Positions 16,541 to 26,877 are shown, counted from the first letter of the stretch. The stretch: 64,000 nucleotides of DNA from Paucibacter sp. KCTC 42545 (GCF_001477625.1 NZ_CP013692.1:4464001-4528000); one strand, 5' to 3'. The notes: a model not told the origin generated them from the sequence alone. Numbers and translations: made by a program.

Positions 16541-17467
16541 TCAGGCCTTGGCGTGCAGCGCCGTGGCCAAACGGCTCAAGGCCAGCGGCAAACGGGGGCC
16601 GAAGCCCAGCAGCTCCAAGGCATCCATGGACACAAGGCGTTGCGCCCGCCCTGCGGGCGTCTGGGCCAGGCCGGGCAGTTTCAGAAAGTCCTGAATGCTG
16701 CCGGCCGCGGCCAATCCTTGGTCGGTGACCAGCAAGATGTCGGGCGCGGCGGCAATCGCGGCCTCGGGTGTCAGCTGTTTATAGCCCTTGAAGCCTTGCA
16801 CCGCGTTCTCGACCCGGGCATAGCGGAGCATGGCATCGGCTGCAGTGTCTTGCCCCGAAATGCGCAGCTGCTGCGGGCCATGCGCCAACACGAACATCAC
16901 CCGAGGCGGGCGGCTGGCGTTGGCGCTGGCTTGCAGCTGCTGCACTTGGGCCACGCTGCTCTGCCATTGCCGGCGCAAGCGCTCGGCCAGGGCTTGGGCT
17001 TCGCTGGGCCGCTGCAGCAATTGACCCAGTTTCAGGCAGCGTTCAATCAGGCCTTCAAAACGATGCTCGGCGCTCAGCACATGCAGGGGAACGCGGGCGG
17101 CTTCCAACTGGCGCAAGACGGCCGGAGGGCCGGCATCTTCGGTGGCCACGATCAAGTTGGGTTGCAGCGATAGCAGGCCTTCGGTGGCCAGGGTGCGGGC
17201 GTAGCCGACCTGGGGCAGTTTCTGCGCCACGGCGGGGTAGAGCGAGCTGCTGTCCACGCCCACCAAGAGCTGTTGCAGGCCGAGTTCGTAAATCAACTCC
17301 GTCACGGCGCCGCCCAGGCTGATGACGCGCAAGGCTTGAGTCTTGGCCGGAGCCTGCGCCCAGGCGCCCGGCAGCCCGAGGCCCAGGCCGACGCTGGCCG
17401 CCCAGGCCAAGCATTGGCGGCGCTGTGTTGGCGCCAGCGCTGTGCGTGGGTAAGGGGCGGGCTTCAT
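16541..17467 (-). CDS. hmuT: Hemin-binding periplasmic protein of the ABC importer
   Basis: A 308-residue cluster-A binding protein. The signal peptide runs through LAWAASVGLGLGLPGAWAQA, the mature domain opens with LRVISLGGAVTELIYELG, and a long backbone helix separates two lobes. In HmuT/ShuT proteins a Tyr binds the heme iron; GVDSSSLYPAVAQKLPQVGY contains candidate tyrosines. ATG 17467 overlaps the hemS stop (ATGA), which decides the start against an upstream in-frame ATG at 17524. It passes heme to HmuUV. Confidence 0.9.
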   Translation of the reverse strand: MKPAPYPRTALAPTQRRQCLAWAASVGLGLGLPGAWAQAPAKTQALRVISLGGAVTELIYELGLQQLLVGVDSSSLYPAVAQKLPQVGYARTLATEGLLSLQPNLIVATEDAGPPAVLRQLEAARVPLHVLSAEHRFEGLIERCLKLGQLLQRPSEAQALAERLRRQWQSSVAQVQQLQASANASRPPRVMFVLAHGPQQLRISGQDTAADAMLRYARVENAVQGFKGYKQLTPEAAIAAAPDILLVTDQGLAAAGSIQDFLKLPGLAQTPAGRAQRLVSMDALELLGFGPRLPLALSRLATALHAKA

Positions 17468-18549
17468 GGGCACGCGGCCAACTCCGCCGCCGGGTCGGTC
17501 AGGCTGTTGAGCAGGCTGCGCCAATCGCAGCGTTCGGCCTGGCCCGGCTTGCGTTCGCCGAACAGCATGGCGATATTGCGGCCTTCGGCGTCGAAGAGTT
17601 CCAGTGAACTCACCAGGCCATCAACGGTGGGCTTGCGCACCAGCCAGACCTGCGCGATGTGATCCTCCCGCAGATGGAGATTGAAGCCGGGATCCAGGAT
17701 GTTGATCCAGGGCCCCATGACGGCCACTTTTTGCACCGGCCCGGTGTGGATCTGGATCAGGCCGGGGTTGCCGACGAAGACCATGATGGACACGCCCTGC
17801 TGGGCGGCACGGCTGATGAGTTCGTGCACGCTGCCGATCGGCAGTGGCTGGACAAACTGCGCATCCGCGAGCCGCAGGGCTTGGGTTCGGCTGACGCCAA
17901 AGCGCTTCAAGAGGCCGAAGAAGTCATGCGTATCGCGCAAGGAGGCCCAGGCCGCGCGCAGGCCAGGCACGTCGATGTCGGCGTCGCTGCGCTCGCTGGG
18001 CTCGGCGGGCACCGGCCCGAGTTCAAGGCCGGGCGTTTGGTCTTCGGCCGTAAAGGCGCTCAGCAATGCGGTGTAAGCGGCCAGATCGCTTTGTGGGCGC
18101 AGGAAGACTTTGTGGATGGCCGAGCCCGCCGCATCAAAGAACTGCAAGCTGCGTTGCAAAGCCCCGTCGGACAGGCGCTCGCTGACCGCAAAGCCATGCG
18201 ACCAGACGCGATAGAACAGGCGCAAATCGATCTCGCCGAGCACCAGGCCCACGCCGTGCTGGGCCGAGGCCTCGCGGTATATGCCCACTTTTTCGTGCAC
18301 GCAAGAGGCGTTGCGGGTCAGCGCCATCAGTTCGCCCAAAGGCTCCAGGGCGGCGATCAGCTCGGGCCACTCGGCCTTCAGCCGCAAGGCCTGCAGCGGC
18401 GACTCCTGCGCTTCGAAGTGGCCGACATGGGAGGCGATCAACTCGCCCTCGCTGATGGCCAGTGACTCGGCAATATCGCGATGGCGGGCTCGGTGTTGTT
18501 GGCGCGCCGAGGTGAAGGCTTGGCGCAGATCGCTGTAGCGGGTTTGCAT
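17464..18549 (-). CDS. hemS: HemS/ChuS-family heme-degrading or heme-carrier protein
   Basis: A 361-residue cytoplasmic protein built of two repeats, as in HemS/ChuS. The second half contains RDTHDFFGLLKRFGVSR, matching the region that holds the axial heme histidine in ChuS (known), and both halves have a WLVRKP or MALTRN-type strand. It would receive imported heme and either break it down or pass it on. ATG 18549 has a clear AGGAG site. It is the second gene of the operon, 23 bp after the receptor gene. Confidence 0.92.
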   Translation of the reverse strand: MQTRYSDLRQAFTSARQQHRARHRDIAESLAISEGELIASHVGHFEAQESPLQALRLKAEWPELIAALEPLGELMALTRNASCVHEKVGIYREASAQHGVGLVLGEIDLRLFYRVWSHGFAVSERLSDGALQRSLQFFDAAGSAIHKVFLRPQSDLAAYTALLSAFTAEDQTPGLELGPVPAEPSERSDADIDVPGLRAAWASLRDTHDFFGLLKRFGVSRTQALRLADAQFVQPLPIGSVHELISRAAQQGVSIMVFVGNPGLIQIHTGPVQKVAVMGPWINILDPGFNLHLREDHIAQVWLVRKPTVDGLVSSLELFDAEGRNIAMLFGERKPGQAERCDWRSLLNSLTDPAAELAACP

Positions 18550-18572
18550 AGGGGGCTCCTGGGTAGGGGGAA

Positions 18573-20774
18573 TCAGAAGTCGGCGCGCAGCGAGAGCTGG
18601 ACCTGCCGGCCGGGTGCGGTGTAGGCGTCAAGCACGGCATTGCTGGCTTCCAGGCCGCGCACGTCGGCCCACTGCCAATACTTGCGATCGCCCAGATTGG
18701 TGATCAGGACATTGGCGCTCAGGCCAGCGCTGATGCGATACGAGGCGCCGAGATCAATAACGTCGAAGCTTGGCGGCAAGAAGGCCTTGGCATCGCTGAC
18801 TTGTGAGGCCGGCTTGGCCGCGCTGTGCAGCCAGTTGGCGCGCAAGCTCCATGGGCCGCTTTCATACTTGGCGCTGAGGCTGGCGCGGGTGGGCTGAATG
18901 GTGTCGAGTGGCCGATCGGCGCCGTCGACCTGGCTGTCGCCGCGGCTGTGGGCGATGGCGGCATTGAGTTCCAAGCCCGGTGCGGCTTGCCAGATCAGCC
19001 TTGCCTCAGCGCCGCGGATCTGCGCTTGCTGCAAGTTGATGTACTGGAACACCAGCGGATCGTTCGGCCGGCCGCTGCCGCGCACCACTTGCTGGCTGAT
19101 GAAGTCTTTGTAGCGGTTGTAGTAAGCACTGAGTTGCCAACGCAGGCCGCTGATCGGCTGGCCGCGCAAGCCGGCTTCCAGGCTGTTGGCATGCTCGGCT
19201 TTGAGCTCGGGATTGCCGATGCTCATATAGCCGTGGACCGGATTGGCAAAGCCATTGTTGACCTGGTCGGGCGCAGGTGCGCGGAAGCCCAAGGCCCATT
19301 GGGCATAGGGCTGCAATTGCTCAGTGGCGCGCCAGACCAGGCCCAGCCTTGGCGTCAGGGCCTGGTCGCTGAGGCGCACGGCCGTGCCGCTGTAGCCCTC
19401 GGGCTTGGGGGCCAGGCGATAGCTGTCGTAGCGCAGGCCGGGCACCAAGCTGAAGTTGCCTGCTGCCAGCTCGCTTTGAACGAAGCCGCCCAGTTGGGTG
19501 TAGTCGGTGTCAGGGAAGGGTTTGCTGGGGAAGGTCTCGCCGGCGGGCGGCACCGTGCCGTCACGCAGCGCTTGGATGCGGTTGCGGCTCAGGTCCAGGC
19601 CATAACTGATCACTTGGCCGGGCAGCTGGGTCTGGGCTTGGCTGCTCAGGCCGAGCAGACGCTCGCGGTATTGGCCCGATCGGGTGCGGTCGGGCGAGAT
19701 GTGGCGGTCTTCGCTGGCAAATTGCCGGGTCTCGCTGTCTTGCACATAGAACTGGGTCTTCAAGGCATGCAGCCAGCTGGCGTTCAGGTCCTCAAAGCGA
19801 TGCTCCAGCGAAAAGCGTTGTCGCTCCAAGCGGTCTTGCGCTTGCAGATCGACGACGGCGCTGGGCGTCTTGGCGTTGACGGTTTCGGCGCGTGCCGAGA
19901 GCACATCGGTGTCCACCTGGCGGCGTCGGCCTTCCGCGGTGGCTTGAACCTGGTGTTGGCCATTGATGCGCAAGCCGGTCTTGAGCAGCCAGCTCTTGCT
20001 GCTGATATCGGCTGGGTTGGCCGCGGTGCGGCTGCTTTTAGGGGCTTGGTTATCGCCGTGGCTTTCGGTTTCGTGCCCGCTGCGGCTGCTCAGCAAGAGC
20101 AAGCCAGTCCAGTCGCCGCTGCGGCCAGCCACCGCGCCGGACAGCCCGAGGGAGCGATCGACCGACAACCAACTCGCGCGCGCAAAGCCGCCCGTGGTCT
20201 TGCCGTTCACCAGCAGGTCCTCCGGGCTGAGGGTGCGCAGGCTGAGTGCGCCGGCGAGGCCGTCACTGCCGTATTGCGCCGAAGCGGGGCCGCGCAGCAC
20301 TTCGGCGCCGGCCAGGGTGTCCATCTCGGTGTAATCGAGTCGGCCGCTGGAGAAAGCGCCGAAGTTGAAGCTTTGCGGCAAGCGAATGCCGTCCACCAGC
20401 ATCAGCACCTGATTGCCTTCCAGGCCGCGGATATTGAGCCCCTCATTTCCGCCGCGGCCGGTGGCCGCACCTGCCGCTGTGAAGCGCGGTGACGCCGCGC
20501 GCACCGCCAGATCGACCTCTTGATCCAGCAAGGCTTTGAGGTCGCGGGCATCCCGCTGCGCCAGCTTTTTCTTGCCGTAGACGCTGACCGTGTTCGGCAC
20601 TGCGTCAGTGCTGCGCTCGGTGCGTGTGCTGCTGACGGTGACTTCACTCAGCGCAACACTGTTGTCGGGCGCTGGTGCTGAATTCGTTGTGGAGTTTTGC
20701 GCCCAGCCGATCGACGGGCTAAAGGGCAGGCATAGCGCAGCGAGCGCCAGCGCGACGGGAGTCTTGCGCAGCAT
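18573..20774 (-). CDS. TonB-dependent heme/hemoglobin receptor
   Basis: A 733-residue outer-membrane receptor. The signal peptide ends at IGWA, a TonB-box-like ALSEVTVSSTRTERS follows, and the plug runs from about residue 55 to 175 (NIRGLEGNQVLMLVDGIRLP; GPASAQYGSDGLAGALS). The barrel ends in VQLSLRADF with the usual terminal aromatic residue. It belongs to the hemoglobin/transferrin/lactoferrin receptor type. It is the first gene of the heme operon; a Fur-box palindrome lies about 150 bp upstream. The ligand (free heme or a hemoprotein) cannot be told from sequence. Confidence 0.92.
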   Translation of the reverse strand: MLRKTPVALALAALCLPFSPSIGWAQNSTTNSAPAPDNSVALSEVTVSSTRTERSTDAVPNTVSVYGKKKLAQRDARDLKALLDQEVDLAVRAASPRFTAAGAATGRGGNEGLNIRGLEGNQVLMLVDGIRLPQSFNFGAFSSGRLDYTEMDTLAGAEVLRGPASAQYGSDGLAGALSLRTLSPEDLLVNGKTTGGFARASWLSVDRSLGLSGAVAGRSGDWTGLLLLSSRSGHETESHGDNQAPKSSRTAANPADISSKSWLLKTGLRINGQHQVQATAEGRRRQVDTDVLSARAETVNAKTPSAVVDLQAQDRLERQRFSLEHRFEDLNASWLHALKTQFYVQDSETRQFASEDRHISPDRTRSGQYRERLLGLSSQAQTQLPGQVISYGLDLSRNRIQALRDGTVPPAGETFPSKPFPDTDYTQLGGFVQSELAAGNFSLVPGLRYDSYRLAPKPEGYSGTAVRLSDQALTPRLGLVWRATEQLQPYAQWALGFRAPAPDQVNNGFANPVHGYMSIGNPELKAEHANSLEAGLRGQPISGLRWQLSAYYNRYKDFISQQVVRGSGRPNDPLVFQYINLQQAQIRGAEARLIWQAAPGLELNAAIAHSRGDSQVDGADRPLDTIQPTRASLSAKYESGPWSLRANWLHSAAKPASQVSDAKAFLPPSFDVIDLGASYRISAGLSANVLITNLGDRKYWQWADVRGLEASNAVLDAYTAPGRQVQLSLRADF

Positions 20775-21006
20775 AGGGAATCAGTCCGAAGTGATGACAC
20801 ACGGGCTGGCTCACAGTGGCTGGCTGGTGCAGAGGAAAGCAGGGATCAGGGTGACCGGAAGGGCGCCCAGCTCAGCGTCTCTGGACGCAAGGGCACCGGT
20901 CATTGCTCCGCAGCATAACACAGTACATGCGAATAATTCGCATTTAGATTTGATGGTGGTGCGTGCTGACTGCTGTTCGCTATCGGCTTGCGATGCCGTG
21001 GCCACA
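20775..21006. other. Regulatory gap between the heme operon and the dps terminator
   Basis: About 230 bp (350 bp between genes, counting the dps terminator) without a credible gene. It holds the Fur-box palindrome at 20927-20943 within an AT-richer stretch (about 20915-20960) that is the likely promoter of the minus-strand heme operon. I looked for the small hemP gene that often precedes such receptors in betaproteobacteria and did not find its RLRxTxxGKLILTK-like ending on either strand. Confidence 0.6.
20927..20943. promoter_or_regulatory. Fur box upstream of the heme operon
   Basis: ATGCGAATAATTCGCAT is a perfect 8-1-8 inverted repeat. Its core fits the TGATAAT-N-ATTATCA (7-1-7) Fur consensus with two symmetric changes; TGCGAAT half-sites are common in betaproteobacterial Fur boxes. 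Placed 150 bp before the receptor start, it predicts repression by Fur-Fe(II) and induction under iron limitation. Confidence 0.75.
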
Positions 21007-21042
21007 AAGAAAAGGCCCCGGCGCTGAGACAGCCGGGGCCTT
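21007..21042 (-). terminator. Rho-independent terminator of dps
   Basis: An eleven-pair perfect stem, AAGGCCCCGGC with GCCGGGGCCTT (21012-21022 and 21032-21042, nine-base loop), is followed on the minus strand by CTTTTCTTTG. It lies 87 bp past the dps stop and insulates dps from the heme operon. Confidence 0.85.
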
Positions 21043-21128
21043 GTGGATCACTTGAAATTGCGCGCTGGCCAGGTCTCGCAGGTTTGGCCAATCAGCGGGC
21101 GCAGCCTGCGCTGCGGCCTCGCCTGTGC

Positions 21129-21647
21129 TTACTCTTCCAGCAGGCTGCGCAGCATCCAGGCGGTTTGCTCGTGCACCGTCAGGCGTTGGGTGAGCAGGTC
21201 GGCGCTGGGCTCGTCGGCGGCTTTTTCCACGGCGGGGAAGAGCTTGCGGGCGGTGCGCGCCACGGCCTCATGGCCTTCCACCAGAATGCGCACCATCTCC
21301 AGCGCCTTGGGTGGCGTGGTGGGGGCGTCGGACAGCGAGCTCAGCTGCGCGAACTGTGCATAAGAGCCCGGCGCCACATGGCCCAGGCTGCGGATGCGTT
21401 CGGCAATCGGGTCCACCGCATTCCACAGTTCGGTGTACTGCGCCATGAACATGGTGTGCAGGGTGTTGAACATCGGCCCCGTCACATTCCAGTGGAAGTT
21501 GTGCGTGGTCAGGTAGAGGGTGTAGGTGTCGGCCAGCAAATGCGCCAAGCCGCTGGCGACCGCGGCGCGGTCTTTGTCGGAGATGCCGATATTGATCGCG
21601 CTGCTGCCGATGTTCTTGCCCTTGCTGGTTGCTGCCTTCTTGGCCAT
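21129..21647 (-). CDS. dps: Dps-family DNA-binding ferritin-like protein
   Basis: A 172-residue mini-ferritin. The ferroxidase-site helix reads YTLYLTTHNFHWNVTGP near residues 43-59, followed by WNAVDPIAERIRSLG with its Asp and Glu ligands. The N-terminal tail (MAKKAATSKGKN) is lysine-rich, the type known to help bind DNA. Dps oxidises Fe(II) with hydrogen peroxide and stores it in a 12-subunit shell, protecting DNA. A GGAGCAG site precedes ATG 21647. Single-gene unit with its own terminator; its place beside the heme operon and katG fits a peroxide/iron role. Confidence 0.93.
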   Translation of the reverse strand: MAKKAATSKGKNIGSSAINIGISDKDRAAVASGLAHLLADTYTLYLTTHNFHWNVTGPMFNTLHTMFMAQYTELWNAVDPIAERIRSLGHVAPGSYAQFAQLSSLSDAPTTPPKALEMVRILVEGHEAVARTARKLFPAVEKAADEPSADLLTQRLTVHEQTAWMLRSLLEE

Positions 21648-21694
21648 GGGATGCTGCTCCTGGTTGGGTTTGAGTGAATGGGGTGCCGGCTCGC

Positions 21695-21721
21695 GACAGG
21701 CCCTGGCTACTCAGGGCTGTC
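21695..21721 (-). other. Hairpin in the dps leader region
   Basis: GACAGGCCCTG and CAGGGCTGTC form a ten-pair stem with a single-base bulge and a six-base loop, about 50 bp upstream of the dps start. It could be part of the dps leader or the 3' end of the WYL regulator transcript. There is no U-run. Confidence 0.25.
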
Positions 21722-21768
21722 ATCCTAAGCGGGACTATAGGCCCGGCTTGGCTGGTGCCTTTGCCATC

Positions 21769-22743
21769 CTAGGGATGAGCGGCCAGGTTTTGCAGCCGTT
21801 CGCCCAGTTCTTGCAACTCGCGCCGCAAGGCGGCTGGTTTGATGACGCGCCAGGCAAAGGGCCAGCGGCCGATCTCGCGGGCCAGCGCAGCCAGATCGTC
21901 GATCTGCGCGTGCAAGCTGAGCGTACCGCGGCTGCCGTCCAAGCGCCCCAACTCCGGGGCGATATGCCGCTGCGCCGTGGCCAGGTCGGTGTGCAAGCGC
22001 ATCTGCACGCTGTGCGTGCGCGGCAGCTCGGCAATCGCCTGGGCCAAATGGCCCAGCACATCAAAGCCCTTGGGCCGCAAGAAGCTGGCGGGCCGGGCTT
22101 CCACCGCTTCCACCCGGTCCAGCCGGAAGCAGCGCAAGGCGCGGCGCAGATGGCAGTGGCCCACGGCATACCAGGCACCGGCCCGGAAGGCCAAACCGTA
22201 GACATCGACCTCGCGCACGCTCGCCTCGCCCGAGGGCGCGCGGTAGAGCAGTTCCACCCGCTGCTGCGCCCGCGCGGCGGCGGACAGGGCCAGCAACTCC
22301 TGGCTGCGCGGCAATGCGGCGGAGCGGCCATCTCGGGCCTCCATCGCCACCACCTCGCTGACATCGCGCAGGCGTTTTTGCAAATTCTTGGGGCTGACGC
22401 GCTCCAGCTTGGCCTGCGTGCTGGCAATGGCGGGCAGGATGCCGTGCAGGCCCAGCTCGCGCGCCGCCCGCAAGCCCATTGCCAGGGCCAGGGTTTCGTC
22501 CTGCGTGAACATCAGCGGCGGCAGCTTGTGGCCGGGGCCGAGTTGGTAGCCGCCGTCGCAGCCCCGGCGCGCTTGCACCGGCACACCCAGGGCCTGCAAG
22601 TGGCCGATGTAGCGCCGCACCGTACGCGCATCCACCCCCATGGTCTGCGCCAGCTCGGCGCCGCTGACCTGTTGCTTGGCCTGCAGCAATTCCAGCAGGG
22701 CCAGCACGCGGCTGGTGGGTTTGCTTTTGTTGTCAGTGGGCAT
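21769..22743 (-). CDS. WYL-domain, DeoR-type HTH transcriptional regulator
   Basis: A 324-residue regulator: an N-terminal winged HTH (SRVLALLELLQAKQQVSGAELAQ, then VDARTVRRYIGHLQALG) and a C-terminal WYL domain with VELLYRAPSGEASVREVDVYGLAFRAGAWYAVGHC. The WYL triad is partly altered (WYA), as is frequent. WYL domains bind nucleotides or other ligands (known for some members). The start is ATG 22743; the frame is open upstream, but that part has no similarity. Divergent from the LysE-type exporter 121 bp away, which it may control. Confidence 0.85.
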   Translation of the reverse strand: MPTDNKSKPTSRVLALLELLQAKQQVSGAELAQTMGVDARTVRRYIGHLQALGVPVQARRGCDGGYQLGPGHKLPPLMFTQDETLALAMGLRAARELGLHGILPAIASTQAKLERVSPKNLQKRLRDVSEVVAMEARDGRSAALPRSQELLALSAAARAQQRVELLYRAPSGEASVREVDVYGLAFRAGAWYAVGHCHLRRALRCFRLDRVEAVEARPASFLRPKGFDVLGHLAQAIAELPRTHSVQMRLHTDLATAQRHIAPELGRLDGSRGTLSLHAQIDDLAALAREIGRWPFAWRVIKPAALRRELQELGERLQNLAAHP

Positions 22744-22864
22744 GCAGGTGTGGGCAAGCTTGGCGCAAGCCGAACAAATCGATATAGGGCGGATTCTGTC
22801 CTGATTGATGCTTAGACTGCGAGCCGCTTTCCATTCATCGTGCTGACGCCAGCCAACTCCCGCC

Positions 22865-23518
22865 ATGCAAACCGCCAACAGCTTGTGGATCTTCTTCGCC
22901 CTGACCCTGGGCATCATTGCCCTGCCTGGGCTGGACATGGCCTTCATCGCCGGCAGCGCCACGGCCGGAGGCCTGCGGGGTGGGCTGGTGGCTATGGCCG
23001 GCGTGGTGGCGGGCGGCTTTGTGCATGTGCTGCTCAATGTGCTGGGGCTGGCGGCCTTGCTGATGCTGTGGCCGGGCGCGTTTCAGGCCCTGCTGCTGGC
23101 GGGCTGCGTCTACATGGCCTGGATTGGCTGGGGTATGTTGCGTGCGCCCGTGGGGGCCGATGAAGGCGCGAGTGCGGCGTCAGCGCCGGTGCCGCCGCCG
23201 GCCTTGGGCTCGATGCCGCGCGTGTTCATGCGCGGCATGATGAGCTGCTTACTCAATCCCAAGGCCTATGCCTTCATGCTGGCGGTCTTCCCGGCCTATT
23301 TGCAGGTGACGCAGCGCAGCGTGGCGGCGCAAGCGGCCTTGCTGGCCGCCATCATTGCCGGTAACCAGATCGTGGTTTACGGGGCGGTGGCGGCTGCGGC
23401 AGCCGGGGCGCGCCATTGGCTAGGGCCACGTGGCGCCACGGCGGGCTGGATGGTGCGTGGCGTGGGCCTGGTGCTGATCCTGGCCGCTGCGTTCACGCTG
23501 TGGCGGGCGTGGCCCTGA
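22865..23518 (+). CDS. LysE/RhtB-family amino-acid exporter
   Basis: A 217-residue inner-membrane protein with about six hydrophobic segments. The family opening PGLDMAFIAGSATAGGLRGG (usually PGPxxxxxxxxxxxxGxxxG) is near residue 21, and the conserved FMRGMMSCLLNPKAYAFMLA block follows a Pro/Ala-rich loop. LysE/RhtB proteins export amino acids such as lysine, threonine or homoserine lactone derivatives; the substrate is not readable. Divergent from a WYL regulator. Confidence 0.88.
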   Translation: MQTANSLWIFFALTLGIIALPGLDMAFIAGSATAGGLRGGLVAMAGVVAGGFVHVLLNVLGLAALLMLWPGAFQALLLAGCVYMAWIGWGMLRAPVGADEGASAASAPVPPPALGSMPRVFMRGMMSCLLNPKAYAFMLAVFPAYLQVTQRSVAAQAALLAAIIAGNQIVVYGAVAAAAAGARHWLGPRGATAGWMVRGVGLVLILAAAFTLWRAWP

Positions 23519-23521
23519 AGA

Positions 23522-23626
23522 TCAGCTGGCGCTGTGGCGCATCCAGTCGACGATGAACTGCGCGCCCAGGGCGCTGCCCGAGAGCTGAATGGCTAGGCCA
23601 AGCAAGTGGCGGGGTTTGTTGAACAT
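23522..23626 (-). CDS. Small hypothetical protein, 34 residues
   Basis: A short ORF on the minus strand downstream of katG, beginning MFNKPRHLLGLAIQLSGSAL and ending DWMRHSAS. I do not recognise it. Support is a strong AAAAGGAG ribosome site six bases before ATG 23626 and a sensible start and stop. The middle is moderately hydrophobic or amphipathic (LLGLAIQLSGSALGAQFIV). It lies 77 bp past the katG stop with a stable hairpin in between. It could be a small membrane-associated peptide or a chance ORF. Confidence 0.5.
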   Translation of the reverse strand: MFNKPRHLLGLAIQLSGSALGAQFIVDWMRHSAS

Positions 23627-23653
23627 GGGGTACTCCTTTTGGGGTGGATGCAT

Positions 23654-23679
23654 CGGGGCTGAGCCGCAGCTCAGCCCCG
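23654..23679 (-). terminator. Strong hairpin after katG, no U-run
   Basis: An eleven-pair GC-rich stem (23654-23664 with 23669-23679) around a four-base loop lies between the katG stop and the 34-residue ORF. Without a T-run it may act as an mRNA 3'-end stabiliser or a Rho-assisted stop. Confidence 0.5.
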
Positions 23680-23703
23680 GTGTGTTGACGCTAGCCCAGG
23701 GGC

Positions 23704-26001
<2,298 letters not shown>

Positions 26002-26025
26002 TCAATAGCGCCAGTTAATAGAATC

Positions 26026-26057
26026 AAACTCGTCGATAGTTAAACATAAACTCGACG
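26026..26057. promoter_or_regulatory. Direct repeat in the katG upstream region
   Basis: Two copies of AAACTCG(T/A)CG, 22 bp apart (two helical turns), lie about 125-155 bp upstream of the katG start. This spacing suits a dimeric regulator. I could not fit an OxyR consensus convincingly. Confidence 0.35.
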
Positions 26058-26261
26058 CCATATCTTCATCAGACAAAGTTTGCCGCGCAATCCCACATTG
26101 CTTGGCCGCGTTTGGCCAGCGCACAGCTGGCGCCGCAATCAGGCTGCCTGGCGCCGCACCTTGCAGCCTTGGTCGCAAATGGATGGGCCGCCCCGGCCCG
26201 ATTCGCGACATTGCCCTCCAGCGAAGCCACATCGGCTTCGAGCCCCGGCTGCAATCCCTCG

Positions 26262-26288
26262 GGTCCGAGCCGGGCGGACCTAGTTTTT
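26262..26288 (+). terminator. Terminator-like hairpin in the leader of the DUF4148 gene
   Basis: GGTCCG and CGGACC pair around a seven-base loop and are followed by TAGTTTTTG. The structure ends about 17 bases before ATG 26305 and abuts the ribosome site GGAG. No plus-strand gene lies upstream for over 2.7 kb, so it is either an attenuator or the end of a small transcript. Confidence 0.5.
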
Positions 26289-26304
26289 GATGGAGTGACG
26301 AATC

Positions 26305-26652
26305 ATGTCCAAGACTGCAACTTTCACGCGTTTTTCTTTTCAATCCCTGCGCCCGGCTGCTCTGCTGCTCGCAGCGGCTTGGGCTGGCTGCGGCCCAGCG
26401 CAGGCAGCTGATAGCAAGCCAGCGGTGCAGGCGACGCCAGCAGCCTCGGCGCCATCGACTGAGCGCAGCCGCGCCGAGGTGGTGGCCGAGTTGGTCAAAG
26501 CCCGCGCCGAAGGCCAGATGCCCGCCGACAACGAGGTCGACCCCTTCACCACCCAGCGCCGAGCCGAGGCCAAGCAGCGCGAAGAGCGGCGCTTGGCAGC
26601 GCTCCAAGGCCAGCAGCTCACGGCCGCAGCCAAGAGCGCCAGCCAAAAGTAG
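26305..26652 (+). CDS. Small exported DUF4148-like protein
   Basis: A 115-residue protein with a signal peptide (about residues 1-35, ending PAQAA), a Ser/Ala/Pro linker, and a charged helical part RAEVVAELVKARAEGQMPADNEVDPF. That part resembles the DUF4148 repeat common in Burkholderiales periplasmic proteins. The tail is rich in Lys, Glu and Arg. Function of the family is unknown. A cysteine at about residue 29 (WAGCGP) could be a lipobox (AWAGC), so it may be a lipoprotein. Confidence 0.7.
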   Translation: MSKTATFTRFSFQSLRPAALLLAAAWAGCGPAQAADSKPAVQATPAASAPSTERSRAEVVAELVKARAEGQMPADNEVDPFTTQRRAEAKQREERRLAALQGQQLTAAAKSASQK

Positions 26653-26786
26653 GCGCGACCCAGATGGGCATGCGCCGTGTCCGCCCTCGGTTGATGAAGC
26701 TTCCTCGCGCGCAAACACCCGTTCCTCCGACCCCTGCCAGCCGTCCGATTGGCTGATCAAAATCAGCTGAGTGCAGCTAGCCGCCC

Positions 26787-26808
26787 GCCCAAGCTGGCGG
26801 GCTTGGGC
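26787..26808 (+). other. Hairpin between the DUF4148 gene and the sensor kinase gene
   Basis: GCCCAAG and CTTGGGC form a seven-pair stem with an eight-base loop about 140 bp after the DUF4148 stop. No T-run follows. Possible weak terminator; the 225-bp gap otherwise shows nothing recognisable. Confidence 0.25.
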
Positions 26809-26877
26809 TTAGACTGCAGCCGAGGGTAAATCAGAGATGCTGGAGGGGCGTGCTTTGAACTTTTCACTGGCCAGCCG

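Noticed and set aside
18825..20492. Long plus-strand open frame (555 codons) opposite the heme receptor gene
   Set aside because: It is a shadow of high-GC third-position bias. The receptor on the other strand has a signal, plug and barrel; this frame has no recognisable domain.
20811..21005. Small minus-strand frames near the Fur box, considered as hemP
   Set aside because: Neither carries the conserved HemP ending, and the Fur box lies inside them.
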